A stretch of DNA of 32,878 nucleotides from Halorubrum vacuolatum (GTDB lineage: Archaea; Halobacteriota; Halobacteria; Halobacteriales; Haloferacaceae): positions 1 through 32,878 of the forward strand of contig NZ_FZNQ01000026.1 of assembly GCF_900188065.1 (NCBI RefSeq), read 5' to 3'. Made by a program: the position numbers and the translations under genes. Shown one piece after another: positions 1 to 7,528 of this stretch. Position 1 is the first letter of the stretch; each line of letters begins with the position of its first letter. The notes under the pieces are model-generated. The model saw only the letters and a program-made list of their open reading frames with translations, did no database searches and was not told the origin of the DNA.

Positions 1-189
1 CGTGCTCTGTGGCACGGAATACAGGTCGGTCTCTTGCGCCCCATGTCTTGTGTCACGCTCTCATGGAGTAGCAGCGTTTCCATCGAGTCAGCACGGGATG
101 TCCATCAACGACAACGCATATTATCAGCGCTAACGCTGTGTGATCACCGGCGTCCGAGCATATATAAGCCGCCGACGCAGCGAAACGCC
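1..189. other. window-edge region without a confident gene
   Basis: This stretch lies beyond the stop codon of the PP-loop gene. An AT-rich TATATAAG element sits at about 160-167. On the minus strand an open frame starts with ATG at 83 and runs off the left edge (27 codons, with a CxxC pair near its end). It could be the start of a gene transcribed leftwards from that TATA element, but it is too short to judge. Plus-strand frames here are shadows of the neighbouring gene. Confidence 0.3.
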
Positions 190-783
190 TCACTCAGCCC
201 GACCGTGAACGTACGTTTGATCGTGGTCGGGGAATACCTCGCGGACGACGTGCTCATCATGTGTCTCCGCGATAAGCGCCCGGATCTCCCCTTCGTAGTC
301 GGCTTTCGTGATCTCCTCGCTCGGGCCCTGTTCGACCTCGAAGGTCGCCTCGACGAGGCGGTCGACGGCGTGGCGACCGAACCCCGAAAGCGGAGAGATG
401 TAATCGACGCCGTGTCGGTCCTCAAGGCTCTGTGCCTGTGCACGTGAGACCGTCGGAACACGGTCGTCACGCCTGGTGCCGTCGGCGACGGCGTCGACAT
501 CGAGTCCGGCGATGGTCTCCAACGCGTGCTCGTGGACCCGCTGGATCCCGTTTCGAGGATAGCCGTCGGCAAGCATCGTTTCGGCGGCCTCCTCGGCGAC
601 CGCGTGATCGAGGTCGATCCGCTCGAACGGGAACTCGAGTTTTCGGGCGGCGCGCTCGGCGTGTTTCCAGTCGTCGGTGAGCCCGAACGTCCCGGTCACA
701 CACCGAACCTCATAGAAGCGGTCGAGCAGCAGGGCGGCCAGCGAGGAATCCTTCCCGCCGCTGTATAAGAGGGCGAGTTCCAT
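190..783 (-). CDS. PP-loop ATP pyrophosphatase-like protein
   Basis: The 197-residue protein opens with a beta strand followed by YSGGKDSS at residues 8-15. This is the PP-loop that binds the alpha/beta phosphates of ATP in the N-type ATP pyrophosphatase superfamily (asparagine synthetase, GMP synthetase, ThiI, TilS, diphthine ammonia-ligase). Such enzymes adenylate a carbonyl or similar group before nucleophilic attack. The rest is a compact Rossmann-like alpha/beta domain, including a DGTRRDDRVP stretch that probably lies near the nucleotide. There is no RNA-binding extension, so the substrate is unknown. Haloarchaeal relatives are often annotated only as asparagine synthase-like or alpha hydrolase. 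The ATG at 783 directly follows the stop of the PDCD5 gene with no gap, so the two are very likely co-transcribed and translationally coupled. Confidence 0.88.
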   Translation of the reverse strand: MELALLYSGGKDSSLAALLLDRFYEVRCVTGTFGLTDDWKHAERAARKLEFPFERIDLDHAVAEEAAETMLADGYPRNGIQRVHEHALETIAGLDVDAVADGTRRDDRVPTVSRAQAQSLEDRHGVDYISPLSGFGRHAVDRLVEATFEVEQGPSEEITKADYEGEIRALIAETHDEHVVREVFPDHDQTYVHGRAE

Positions 784-1134
784 CTACCGTCGCCGGATGT
801 CGAAGCTCTTTCGATCCGGCTGCAGCTCTTTCAACAGGTCACGCATCTGGTCCTCGTCGATACGACCCTGAACCCGACCGCTCTGTGCGAGCGCGGCGAC
901 CTGCTGTTTCACCTGCTTTGCGAACTCGGGTTTCGACATCTCGACGGCGTTGAGCCGCTGTCGTGCGCCATCGGTGAGGTGCTGTTTGAGCACGGCCTCC
1001 TGTTGGGCCTGTGCGCGCTCTTGGGCCTCCTGTTGTGCCTCCTCGTTCTCGCCGCTTTGTGCCCGCTCTTGGAGCTCCTGCATCTTCTTTTCGCGCAGTT
1101 CCGCGAGCCGTTCGTCGTCTGGGTTCCCGCTCAT
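784..1134 (-). CDS. PDCD5 family DNA-binding protein
   Basis: The 116-residue, highly charged helical protein matches archaeal PDCD5/TFAR19 in length and layout. It has an N-terminal acidic/basic helix ([14 protein letters not shown]), a Gln/Glu/Ala-rich coiled region at about 20-50, then the three-helix core with [18 protein letters not shown] and a C-terminal [10 protein letters not shown] tail. Archaeal members bind DNA in vitro, and some evidence links the family to translation and protein folding; the exact role is open. The stop codon (784-786) abuts the start codon of the PP-loop gene. The gene diverges from NMD3 across 131 bp. An inverted repeat, CCGAAA-5 nt-TTTCGG, at 1156-1172 overlaps the expected TATA position, about 27 nt before the ATG. 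Confidence 0.92.
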   Translation of the reverse strand: MSGNPDDERLAELREKKMQELQERAQSGENEEAQQEAQERAQAQQEAVLKQHLTDGARQRLNAVEMSKPEFAKQVKQQVAALAQSGRVQGRIDEDQMRDLLKELQPDRKSFDIRRR

Positions 1135-1230
1135 GGGGGGTCGTTCACGGTCCGGCCGAAAAACGATTTCGGAGGGACCCTGGTCGACGATATTGTCTCG
1201 ACGTCAAGCGGGTCACCGAGGTCAGTTCGG

Positions 1231-1244
1231 GCCGTTTAAACGGC
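1231..1244 (+). promoter_or_regulatory. palindromic TATA box of the NMD3 gene
   Basis: GCCGTTTAAACGGC is a perfect 14-bp palindrome. Its central TTTAAA is centred about 28 nt before the ATG at 1266, the spacing expected for a leaderless haloarchaeal promoter. The symmetry also offers a possible operator overlapping the TATA box; that role is inferred. Confidence 0.6.
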
Positions 1245-1265
1245 TCACCGGCGTAGCCGTCGGTC

Positions 1266-2375
1266 ATGAGCGAGTCACGCGACTTCTGCCCGCGCTGTGG
1301 GGGGGCGGTACCCGACCGATCGGAGCCGCTTCCAGGGGAGCCACGCGGCCGTGAGGCGTTGTTGTGTGACGACTGCTACTTCGCGGATTTCGATCTCGTC
1401 GACGCCCCGGATCGGATCGAGGTGCTCGTCTGTTCGGGCTGTGGCGCGGTCCGCCGCGGCGAGTCGTGGCGGGATGTCGGCGCGCGCGACTACACCGACG
1501 TGGCCGTCGACGAGGTCGCGGAGGCGCTCGGTGTCCACGTCGACGCCACCGACGTGGAGTGGGGCGTCGATCCCGAACAGGTCGACGCGAACACGGTTCG
1601 GATGCACTGTCGGTTCTCCGGGATCGTCCGCGGAACACGCCGGACGGCCGACGTCACGGTTCCGGTGATGATCTCGCGTGGGAGCTGCGATCGATGCGGG
1701 CGGATCGCTGGCGGCTACTACGCCGGGATCGTACAGGTCCGTGCCAACGGCCGCGATCTCACGGTGGAGGAACGAGCGGAAGCGATCGGGGTAGCCGAAT
1801 CGTACGTCGCGAAACAGGAGGCGAAAGGCGACCGGGAGGCGTTCATCACGGAGATCGACGAGACCGACGACGGTCCCGACATCAAACTCTCCTCGAACGG
1901 GCTCGCCGAGAACGTCGCGAACCGGATCACCGACGCGCTTGGCGGACGCTTCGAGTCGTATCCGACCCTCGTCACCGAGGACGGCGACGGCAACGAGGTG
2001 TATCGCGTCACCTTCGCGATTCGGCTCCCACGCTTTGCGCCCGGCGAGATCATCGATCCGGAAGACGGTGAGGGGCCGGTTCTCGTGACCGGATCGAACG
2101 ACCGGGTGCAGGGGATCCGCCTCGACACCGGCGAGCCGTACACCTCGGCCTACGAGGAGGGTGATGCGCCGGAGGCGACCCGGATCGGCGATCGCGACGA
2201 CGCCGTGGAGACGACCGTCGTCACCGTGGAGGACGAACACGCGGTGCAGATACTCGATCCCGAAACGTACGCCGCGACGACCGTCCCGAGGCCGGAGTTC
2301 TTCGATCCGGACGTCGGAACCGTCCTCGCGATCAAACACGACGGTCGCGTCCACCTCGTTCCCGACATCGAGTGA
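1266..2375 (+). CDS. nmd3: archaeal NMD3-type 60S export/ribosome assembly protein
   Basis: The 369-residue protein has the NMD3 N-terminal zinc-ribbon arrangement: CPRC at 8-11, CDDC at 34-37, CSGC at 56-59, and a further CDRC at 141-144. The last is followed by GGYYAGIVQVR, typical of NMD3. A central alpha/beta region and C-terminal beta-rich domains follow, ending in IKHDGRVHLVPDIE. In eukaryotes NMD3 is the adaptor for nuclear export of the large ribosomal subunit. Archaea have no nucleus, and their homologue is thought to act in late large-subunit maturation. The length fits archaeal members, which lack the eukaryal export-signal tail. The start at 1266 is supported by the TATA box 28 nt upstream. 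A long open frame on the opposite strand is a GC-bias shadow. Confidence 0.93.
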   Translation: MSESRDFCPRCGGAVPDRSEPLPGEPRGREALLCDDCYFADFDLVDAPDRIEVLVCSGCGAVRRGESWRDVGARDYTDVAVDEVAEALGVHVDATDVEWGVDPEQVDANTVRMHCRFSGIVRGTRRTADVTVPVMISRGSCDRCGRIAGGYYAGIVQVRANGRDLTVEERAEAIGVAESYVAKQEAKGDREAFITEIDETDDGPDIKLSSNGLAENVANRITDALGGRFESYPTLVTEDGDGNEVYRVTFAIRLPRFAPGEIIDPEDGEGPVLVTGSNDRVQGIRLDTGEPYTSAYEEGDAPEATRIGDRDDAVETTVVTVEDEHAVQILDPETYAATTVPRPEFFDPDVGTVLAIKHDGRVHLVPDIE

Positions 2376-2509
2376 ACGGTCCGGTAGCGAGTGACACGCA
2401 CCTTCGGGTGGACGCACACGTCTGGATGGGAAAATACGTAGTAACCGATCACCGGTGCCCGGTCGCCGGCGATCGGCGGTCGATGCGTGATGTCCCCGGT
2501 ATCCGTGTC

Positions 2510-2701
2510 CTAGTCCGCCCGGACGGTCTGGTCGCTTTCGAGGGCGGCCGTCCGCTCGGACTCGGTTACTTCGATCCCCCGGCGCTGGAGTTGCTCGATG
2601 AACTCGGCCTCGCTGAGGCCGGCCTGCTTGGCCGCTTGGGACAGTGTCAGTGTTCGCGCACCGTACAGCGTCAGCGCACTCGACAGCCCGTTCGTTGCCA
2701 T
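2510..2701 (-). CDS. small helical DUF7317/UPF0175-like protein
   Basis: I chose the ATG at 2701, which gives 63 residues. A purine-rich GAGAGGGGG directly precedes it, and coding-type codon use begins there; a longer reading from 2761 would run into AT-rich promoter-like DNA. The protein reads as two or three short helices, with LTLSQAAKQAGLSEAEFIEQL followed by RRGIEV. This is the helix-turn-helix-like module seen in UPF0175 proteins and in small haloarchaeal DUF7317 proteins, some of which accompany toxins. No toxin gene lies next to it. A DNA-binding or adaptor role is inferred from the fold only. It converges with NMD3. Confidence 0.7.
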   Translation of the reverse strand: MATNGLSSALTLYGARTLTLSQAAKQAGLSEAEFIEQLQRRGIEVTESERTAALESDQTVRAD

Positions 2702-2860
2702 ACCCCCTCTCTGAAGCGAAAGAATATGAAGGTTACTAATTGTTAGAGGATCATTATACACCTTATACGATATTATGTATCACGACACGGCCGGCAGGGA
2801 ATATAATGTCTCTCGGGACGGCTCGGTGGAATTATCAACCTTGGCGGCGCATTGTCGGGT

Positions 2861-2944
2861 ATGAACAGGCAACAGTTCATCGCGCTGTTCTTCGCGTTCA
2901 TCATGGTATCCTCCATGATCGCGTGGGGAGTGACCCTTCTCTAG
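2861..2944 (+). CDS. 27-residue single-helix membrane peptide
   Basis: ATG at 2861 to TAG at 2942-2944 encodes 27 residues: MNRQQ, then a continuous hydrophobic helix (FIALFFAFIMVSS...MIAWGVTLL). A short charged N-terminus followed by one transmembrane span is typical of haloarchaeal micro-membrane proteins. The codons are GC3-rich (ATC, GCG, CTG, TTC), unlike the AT-rich DNA just upstream, which supports real coding. It is too short for most gene finders. No function can be assigned. It stands alone and converges with the helicase gene. Confidence 0.6.
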   Translation: MNRQQFIALFFAFIMVSSMIAWGVTLL

Positions 2945-3025
2945 GGCACACCACCACGGCCGCTCCGAATGGATACCCTCAGTGAGCAACGCAACCGATT
3001 CCTGTGTCCCCCGTCGTCTCCGCAC

Positions 3026-4936
3026 TCAGCCGTCACCCCACACGTCCGAGAGCGGATGGTTTCGTCGGCGCTCCGCGTCCGTCTCGGTTCGTGTTCGGGT
3101 TCTGTCGGCAGCGTCCTCGGGTGCGTCCGCGGCATCGCGTCGAGCCGATCCACGTCCGGTTCGGCCCGTCGTGCCGCTCGGTCGGGGACGTCCCTCAGAA
3201 CGGGTCGTCCCATCCCCGCGAGCACGGCGACCGGCTCGAGTGGGACCGGAAGGCGTGGCATCGATGCCCGCGAGTGCGGCATGCGGGTCGAACGCCGGCA
3301 GGTCGGGGACGGTCATCGCGTCGACCTGGTCGCGAAACCACGGCGGGGTGTCCGCCTCGGCGCGTTCGAAGAGGTCGAGTAGCGAGTCATCCGCGAGATA
3401 AGTGGCGCCGTGGTCGTCGGGCGCACGCACGACCCGCCCACAGGCCTGAATGACGGTACGGAGCGCGGCGCGATGATACCACGACCATTGCCCGTCCGCA
3501 AGCCGTCGGGCGACCCGTGAGTCGTTCGTGTTCAAATATGGGGCCTTACAGATCACCTGCCAGCGACACAGATCGCCGTTCAGATCGAGCGCCTCCTCCA
3601 TCTTCACCGAGACGAAGACCTCGGGATCGTCGCTCGCCTTCCACGCCTCCAGCTCGGCATCGCGGTTCTCCCGCGTGTGTCGCCGAACCCGTGCGGCGAC
3701 GCCGAACTCGCCGAGCTTCTCGACGAGTCGTCCCGCGATCGCATAGGAGTGTGCATGAATGAGCCCCTTCTCGTCCGGATGTTCGGCCATCAGTCGGACG
3801 ATGAGTCGGGCGATCTTCGGTATCGTCTCGTCGCGGTGCTCGTAGGTCATCGATCCCTGCGTCACGTCGTAGAGCCGACGGTGTTCGAGCGGGAAGGTGT
3901 GTTCGACGTCGACGAGCGCGACGCTTGCGGGGTCCAACCCGACGCCGCGACAGAACGCCTCCTTCGAGAGGATGGTCGCGGACAGCAACGCGAACCGATT
4001 CCCCCGGCTCCAGACGGTGTGTTTGAGGTAGCGGGCTGGATCGAGCGGCTTGATCGTGATCGCGGTCCCCTCGCCGTCCGGCTGGTCGACCACCCACGTC
4101 GTCGGCGACTCGTGATCGCGATAGTCCTCGAGGAACCAGCCGAGTTCGCCGATCAGCTCCTGGAGCCGGTCCCGCCGGGCGACCTCCTCGCGGCTCAATT
4201 CCGGTTGCCCGACGAGGTCGTCCTTCGCGCGCTTCGCGACGTCCCGGAGCGTCTCGACGAACCGCGCGGTTCGGTCGAGCGAGTCCTCTTCGGCGGCCGC
4301 GTCGCGCTCGATGTCGGGCACGCCTACGTCGTCCCAGACTGGCACCCGGTCGGGACGGAGTTCGATCGTCGCGTACATCTCCGCCCATTCCGCGAGCCCG
4401 TGTGCCTCGTCGATCACGACCACGTCACGTTTGCGAAAGACCTCCGAGCCGGCGGTCTGCATGAAGTACGCGAGCGTCATCGCCGCGAACCGCCGCGAGG
4501 AGGCGATCGCGCGGTCCGAAAAGTACGGACAGCGGTGGCGAACCGAGCAGTCGAAGCCGCGCTGGCGGACGCAGGGTGCGCGGTTGACGGGCGTGTCGTG
4601 TTCGCCGGGGAGGATACAGTCGTAGTTCGATTTCCCGCGGATCACGTTGAAGTCGTCGAGGAGGTCGTCGGTCGCGACGTCATCGAGCTGGGAGACCTGC
4701 GGCGTGGTGTAGTACGCGCCGGTCGCCTCGTTCGGGGCCGCGTCGGCCATCTCGCGGGCCGCGCCCATCACCGCCCGCGCGAGCAACGACTTGCCGCTGC
4801 CGGTCGGGGCACGCACGAGCACGACCCGGTTGCCGGCGGCGAAGGCGTCCCGGATGTCCGCGAGCGCCCGCTCCTGTGCGCCGCGGAAGCTCGGGGCCGG
4901 AAACTCCGTGGGGATCCGATCGGGGTCCACACCCAT
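3026..4936 (-). CDS. XPD/DinG-family Fe-S ATP-dependent DNA helicase
   Basis: This is a superfamily 2 helicase of the Rad3/XPD/DinG type, 636 residues. Walker A is APTGSGKS at 43-50 and the DEAH box is at 176-179. Motif VI is QACGRVVRAPDDHG near residue 540. Between motifs I and II lie four cysteines (107, 122, 130, 136) spaced like the 4Fe-4S cluster ligands of XPD; the cluster couples ATP hydrolysis to 5'-3' unwinding of DNA in repair. After about residue 560 the protein ends in a roughly 75-residue low-complexity tail rich in Arg, Asp, Thr and Gly, probably disordered. A TATA-like CCTTTTAGG lies at 4954-4962. The gene is monocistronic. A 421-codon frame on the opposite strand is a shadow. 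Confidence 0.93.
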   Translation of the reverse strand: MGVDPDRIPTEFPAPSFRGAQERALADIRDAFAAGNRVVLVRAPTGSGKSLLARAVMGAAREMADAAPNEATGAYYTTPQVSQLDDVATDDLLDDFNVIRGKSNYDCILPGEHDTPVNRAPCVRQRGFDCSVRHRCPYFSDRAIASSRRFAAMTLAYFMQTAGSEVFRKRDVVVIDEAHGLAEWAEMYATIELRPDRVPVWDDVGVPDIERDAAAEEDSLDRTARFVETLRDVAKRAKDDLVGQPELSREEVARRDRLQELIGELGWFLEDYRDHESPTTWVVDQPDGEGTAITIKPLDPARYLKHTVWSRGNRFALLSATILSKEAFCRGVGLDPASVALVDVEHTFPLEHRRLYDVTQGSMTYEHRDETIPKIARLIVRLMAEHPDEKGLIHAHSYAIAGRLVEKLGEFGVAARVRRHTRENRDAELEAWKASDDPEVFVSVKMEEALDLNGDLCRWQVICKAPYLNTNDSRVARRLADGQWSWYHRAALRTVIQACGRVVRAPDDHGATYLADDSLLDLFERAEADTPPWFRDQVDAMTVPDLPAFDPHAALAGIDATPSGPTRAGRRARGDGTTRSEGRPRPSGTTGRTGRGSARRDAADAPEDAADRTRTRTETDAERRRNHPLSDVWGDG

Positions 4937-5006
4937 CCCTGATGCGGGATCGTCCTAAAAGGCTCGGAGTGGATCGCCGACGGCGTGCTGTTCGCGGAGG
5001 GGACGG

Positions 5007-5159
5007 CTATCCGACGAGCCCCGCCGCGAGGTGGCCGTACGTTAAAAGCAGGTAGGTCCAGATGAAGAACAGCGCGATCCAGATCGGGCCGATCACTTTC
5101 AGTTCGCGGCCGAACTGTTCGTCGGAGACCCCATCCGTCGTGTGCGAGGTGAAGCTCAT
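5007..5159 (-). CDS. small one-helix membrane protein
   Basis: With the ATG at 5159 the protein has 50 residues: a soluble N-terminus (MSFTSHTTDGVSDEQFGREL) and one C-terminal transmembrane helix (VIGPIWIALFFIWTYLLLTYG) ending at AAGLVG. Upstream in-frame ATGs at 5186 and 5198 exist, but codons between 5186 and 5159 are less GC3-rich, so the internal start is preferred. A TATA-like element at 5214-5220 would place transcription start near 5190, giving a leader of about 30 nt. I recognise it only as a haloarchaeal hypothetical membrane protein; no function is assigned. Confidence 0.6.
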   Translation of the reverse strand: MSFTSHTTDGVSDEQFGRELKVIGPIWIALFFIWTYLLLTYGHLAAGLVG

Positions 5160-5327
5160 GACAGACGCAGATACCCACGGGGGCATCCAGAGGCTCATCC
5201 TTCATTATGTGGCTTTTTAATTTCATCCGAAGGCGACGAAACCGTGATCGAACCCCGAATCGTCGGATGACACCCGACTGCTCATCCCGGCGTCCTCGGC
5301 CGTGGTGTCGACAGGGCCGGCCAGCGA

Positions 5328-6470
5328 TCAGAGAACCCGACCGACGGAATGAATCGAGAGGTCGTGGTCGGTCTTCCCGTCGATCGCGAGGTCGGCGAGC
5401 ACCTCGCCGAGCATGCTTGCGAACTTGAATCCGTGTCCCGAGAACCCGGTGGCGACGGTGACGGTATCGTGACCCGGTACACGACCGACCACGAACTCCT
5501 CATCCGACGAAAACGACTGGACACAGGTTCGAAGCGAGAGTGTCGGCCCGGCACCGGCCGGAAAATACCGCTCGGCGAACCGTCGGTGAAGCTCTTCGTC
5601 CTTGGCAGTCGGTGCTCGATCCATCGTCTCCGGATCGACGACCTCCAACGGATCGGCCGACCGACCGAATTTGAATCCCGGAACGTCGTACGCGGGGAAC
5701 CCGTAGCCGCCTTCCTCGTGGCTCCGGAGCACGAACACCGGGAACCGCTCGGGCGAGAACAGTTCCGGCTCGGTGGGTTGCAGCCACGTCATTACCGCTC
5801 GAACGGGAACCGCCTCAGCCGCGAGTTCGGGGAGGAGTTCCCCGGCCCACGAGCCCGCAGTGATCACGAGTTCGTCCGCCTCGTAGCGTCGCTTGTTCGT
5901 CCGTACCCGCACGCCGTCGCCGGTTTCCGACCAGTCGAGGACTCGTTCACGGCCACGGATCGTCGCTCCCGCCGCGTGCGCATCGGTAACGTACGCGCTC
6001 ACGCAGCGCTCGACGTCGAGAAAGCCACCCTCGGACTGAAACACGACCTCGAAGTCGGCCGGTAAGTCGTATCCGGGAAATCGATCGTTTACCGTCGGGG
6101 CATCGAGCCGCTCGTACGGGACGTCAGCGGCATCACACGCGGAGACAACGTCTCCGATGAGGTCGGTTCCGGGTGCGCCGGCGTGGATGGAGCCAGTCAC
6201 GGTCAGCAGGTCGCGTCCGCTCCGTTCCTCGAGGGCACGCCAGCACTCGTAGGCACGGTCGGCCAGCGGCACGTATTCCGCTCCTTCATGCTGGGCTCGC
6301 CGAATAATACGGGTACTCCCGTGTGAGGATCCCATTGCGTGGGGGACGTCACGGCGTTCGAGACCGAGCACGTCCAGACCTCGGCGGGCGAGGTGGCTTA
6401 CGGTCGCGCTTCCTACCCCGCCGACGCCGACGACGATCACGTCGTGCCGATCGGTGCCTCGGTGTGACAT
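5328..6470 (-). CDS. monomeric sarcosine oxidase/N-methyltryptophan oxidase-like FAD enzyme
   Basis: The 380-residue protein belongs to the DAO/MSOX family, which oxidises N-methyl amino acids to imine or aldehyde products and passes electrons to oxygen. The N-terminal Rossmann site reads VIVVGVGGVGSATVSHLA, followed by LGLERRDVPHAMGSSHG, the usual FAD contacts. Near the C-terminus, SLRTCVQSF places Cys316 at the position of the covalent flavin cysteine of monomeric sarcosine oxidase (Cys315), and GFSGHGFKFA is the conserved flavin-binding loop. The start at 6470 is chosen because AGAGGGAGGT, a clear ribosome-binding site, immediately precedes it; the upstream ATG at 6509 lacks support. The exact substrate is unknown. 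The gene diverges from the M14 deacylase gene. Confidence 0.88.
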   Translation of the reverse strand: MSHRGTDRHDVIVVGVGGVGSATVSHLARRGLDVLGLERRDVPHAMGSSHGSTRIIRRAQHEGAEYVPLADRAYECWRALEERSGRDLLTVTGSIHAGAPGTDLIGDVVSACDAADVPYERLDAPTVNDRFPGYDLPADFEVVFQSEGGFLDVERCVSAYVTDAHAAGATIRGRERVLDWSETGDGVRVRTNKRRYEADELVITAGSWAGELLPELAAEAVPVRAVMTWLQPTEPELFSPERFPVFVLRSHEEGGYGFPAYDVPGFKFGRSADPLEVVDPETMDRAPTAKDEELHRRFAERYFPAGAGPTLSLRTCVQSFSSDEEFVVGRVPGHDTVTVATGFSGHGFKFASMLGEVLADLAIDGKTDHDLSIHSVGRVL

Positions 6471-6638
6471 ACCTCCCTCTCTTCGGCCGACCTGAAACGT
6501 CTTTCTCAATCTTTCATACGTGCTGATGGGGGTGATCGTTACCGATCGGATGACGGATGCCGACGCGGAGCTCGTGAATGTGAGCGGGCTGCGGGGTCAA
6601 CGCTCAATATGCCACGGGTTTCATCGATCCACTGAGTG

Positions 6639-7439
6639 ATGAAGGTCATCGAACGCGGTCATGGGACCGAGAGGGTTGCGATCGTCGGCGGTATACATGG
6701 AGATGAACCGGCCGGAGAGCGGATAGTGAATCGTCTGGCGGACCGGATAGACGATGATGCGGAAAAAACGATACAGCTGATCATCGCCAACGAACCCGCC
6801 CTTAAACGGGGTGAACGATACACGAGCGTCGACCTCAACCGATCGTTTCCCGGTGATCTCGAGGGTGAAACGTACGAAACCGTACTGGCGGCACGCCTGA
6901 AACGACTGCTGGAGGGGTGTGATGCGGTCCTTGCGTTGCATACGTCACGGAGCGCCCCGCCGCCCTTTGCGGTCTATAGCAGCCTGACGGAGTCGGTTAG
7001 GCGAACGGTCACGGCGCTTCCGGTCGAGTACGCGCTGGATTCAGGAACGCTTCGCGACACGACGCTCGATTCCGTCGTTCCGCACGCCGTGTCGTTCGAG
7101 ACCGGAAGACAAGGGAGCGAAGAAGCCGTTGAGGTCGGTTTTGAGGGTGCGCTCTCGTTTCTGCGTGCCCACGGGGCCGTGACGGACATGGACCCCTCGT
7201 TCACCGAAACGACGGTCGTGGAGGGTCAGCGGGAGGTTCCGAAGGGTGATGGAACCCCGCACGTCTACTATAACAACTTTGAACCGCTGCCGAAGGGAGC
7301 AATCTTCGCGGAGGATGACACGTACACCCATCGGGTTGAACACGACGACCTCGTCCCCGTTCTCGCCAGCGAACACGGATACGAGAACCTGTTCGGCGTG
7401 TATGCGACTGTCAAGCAAACGCTTGATCCGCCGAGTTGA
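6639..7439 (+). CDS. M14-type succinylglutamate desuccinylase/aspartoacylase family protein
   Basis: The 266-residue zinc hydrolase has GGIHGDEPAG, with zinc ligands His20 and Glu23 (HxxE), then VDLNRSFPG (the Asn-Arg substrate carboxylate contacts) and ALHTSRS with the third ligand His101. This is the aspartoacylase/AstE branch of the carboxypeptidase M14 fold, which removes acyl groups from N-acyl amino acids or short conjugates. A small beta-rich C-terminal domain with KGAIFAEDDTYTH follows. ATG at 6639 is chosen; the GTG directly before it is an alternative. The neighbouring amino-acid oxidase and the downstream peptidase genes fit use of amino-acid derivatives. An insertion sequence lies 12 bp after its stop codon but does not cut the gene. 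Confidence 0.88.
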   Translation: MKVIERGHGTERVAIVGGIHGDEPAGERIVNRLADRIDDDAEKTIQLIIANEPALKRGERYTSVDLNRSFPGDLEGETYETVLAARLKRLLEGCDAVLALHTSRSAPPPFAVYSSLTESVRRTVTALPVEYALDSGTLRDTTLDSVVPHAVSFETGRQGSEEAVEVGFEGALSFLRAHGAVTDMDPSFTETTVVEGQREVPKGDGTPHVYYNNFEPLPKGAIFAEDDTYTHRVEHDDLVPVLASEHGYENLFGVYATVKQTLDPPS

Positions 7440-7443
7440 TTCC

Positions 7444-7451
7444 CTCTGGAC
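7444..7451. repeat. left copy of 8-bp target site duplication
   Basis: CTCTGGAC borders the left end of the insertion sequence and is repeated exactly at 8388-8395 beyond its right end. An 8-bp duplication is typical of the ISH1 group of IS5. Confidence 0.9.
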
Positions 7452-7466
7452 GGCTCTGGTGAATCG
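7452..7466. repeat. left terminal inverted repeat of the IS5 element
   Basis: GGCTCTGGTGAATCG matches the complement of the right end with one mismatch. Confidence 0.9.
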
Positions 7467-7528
7467 CTGTAAGACGGTGGGATAGGTCGTCAAATCAAAG
7501 GAAGTGAAGCGGGAAATCAGCGATGCCT

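Noticed and set aside
1275-2417. Long open frame antisense to the NMD3 gene (380 codons)
   Set aside because: GC-rich DNA leaves the opposite strand open; the plus strand has a recognised family with zinc motifs, and the antisense frame has none.
3677-4942. Long open frame antisense to the helicase (421 codons)
   Set aside because: No known motif; helicase motifs on the minus strand explain the DNA.
5159-5198. Longer start for the one-helix protein
   Set aside because: Codons between 5198 and 5159 do not show haloarchaeal bias.
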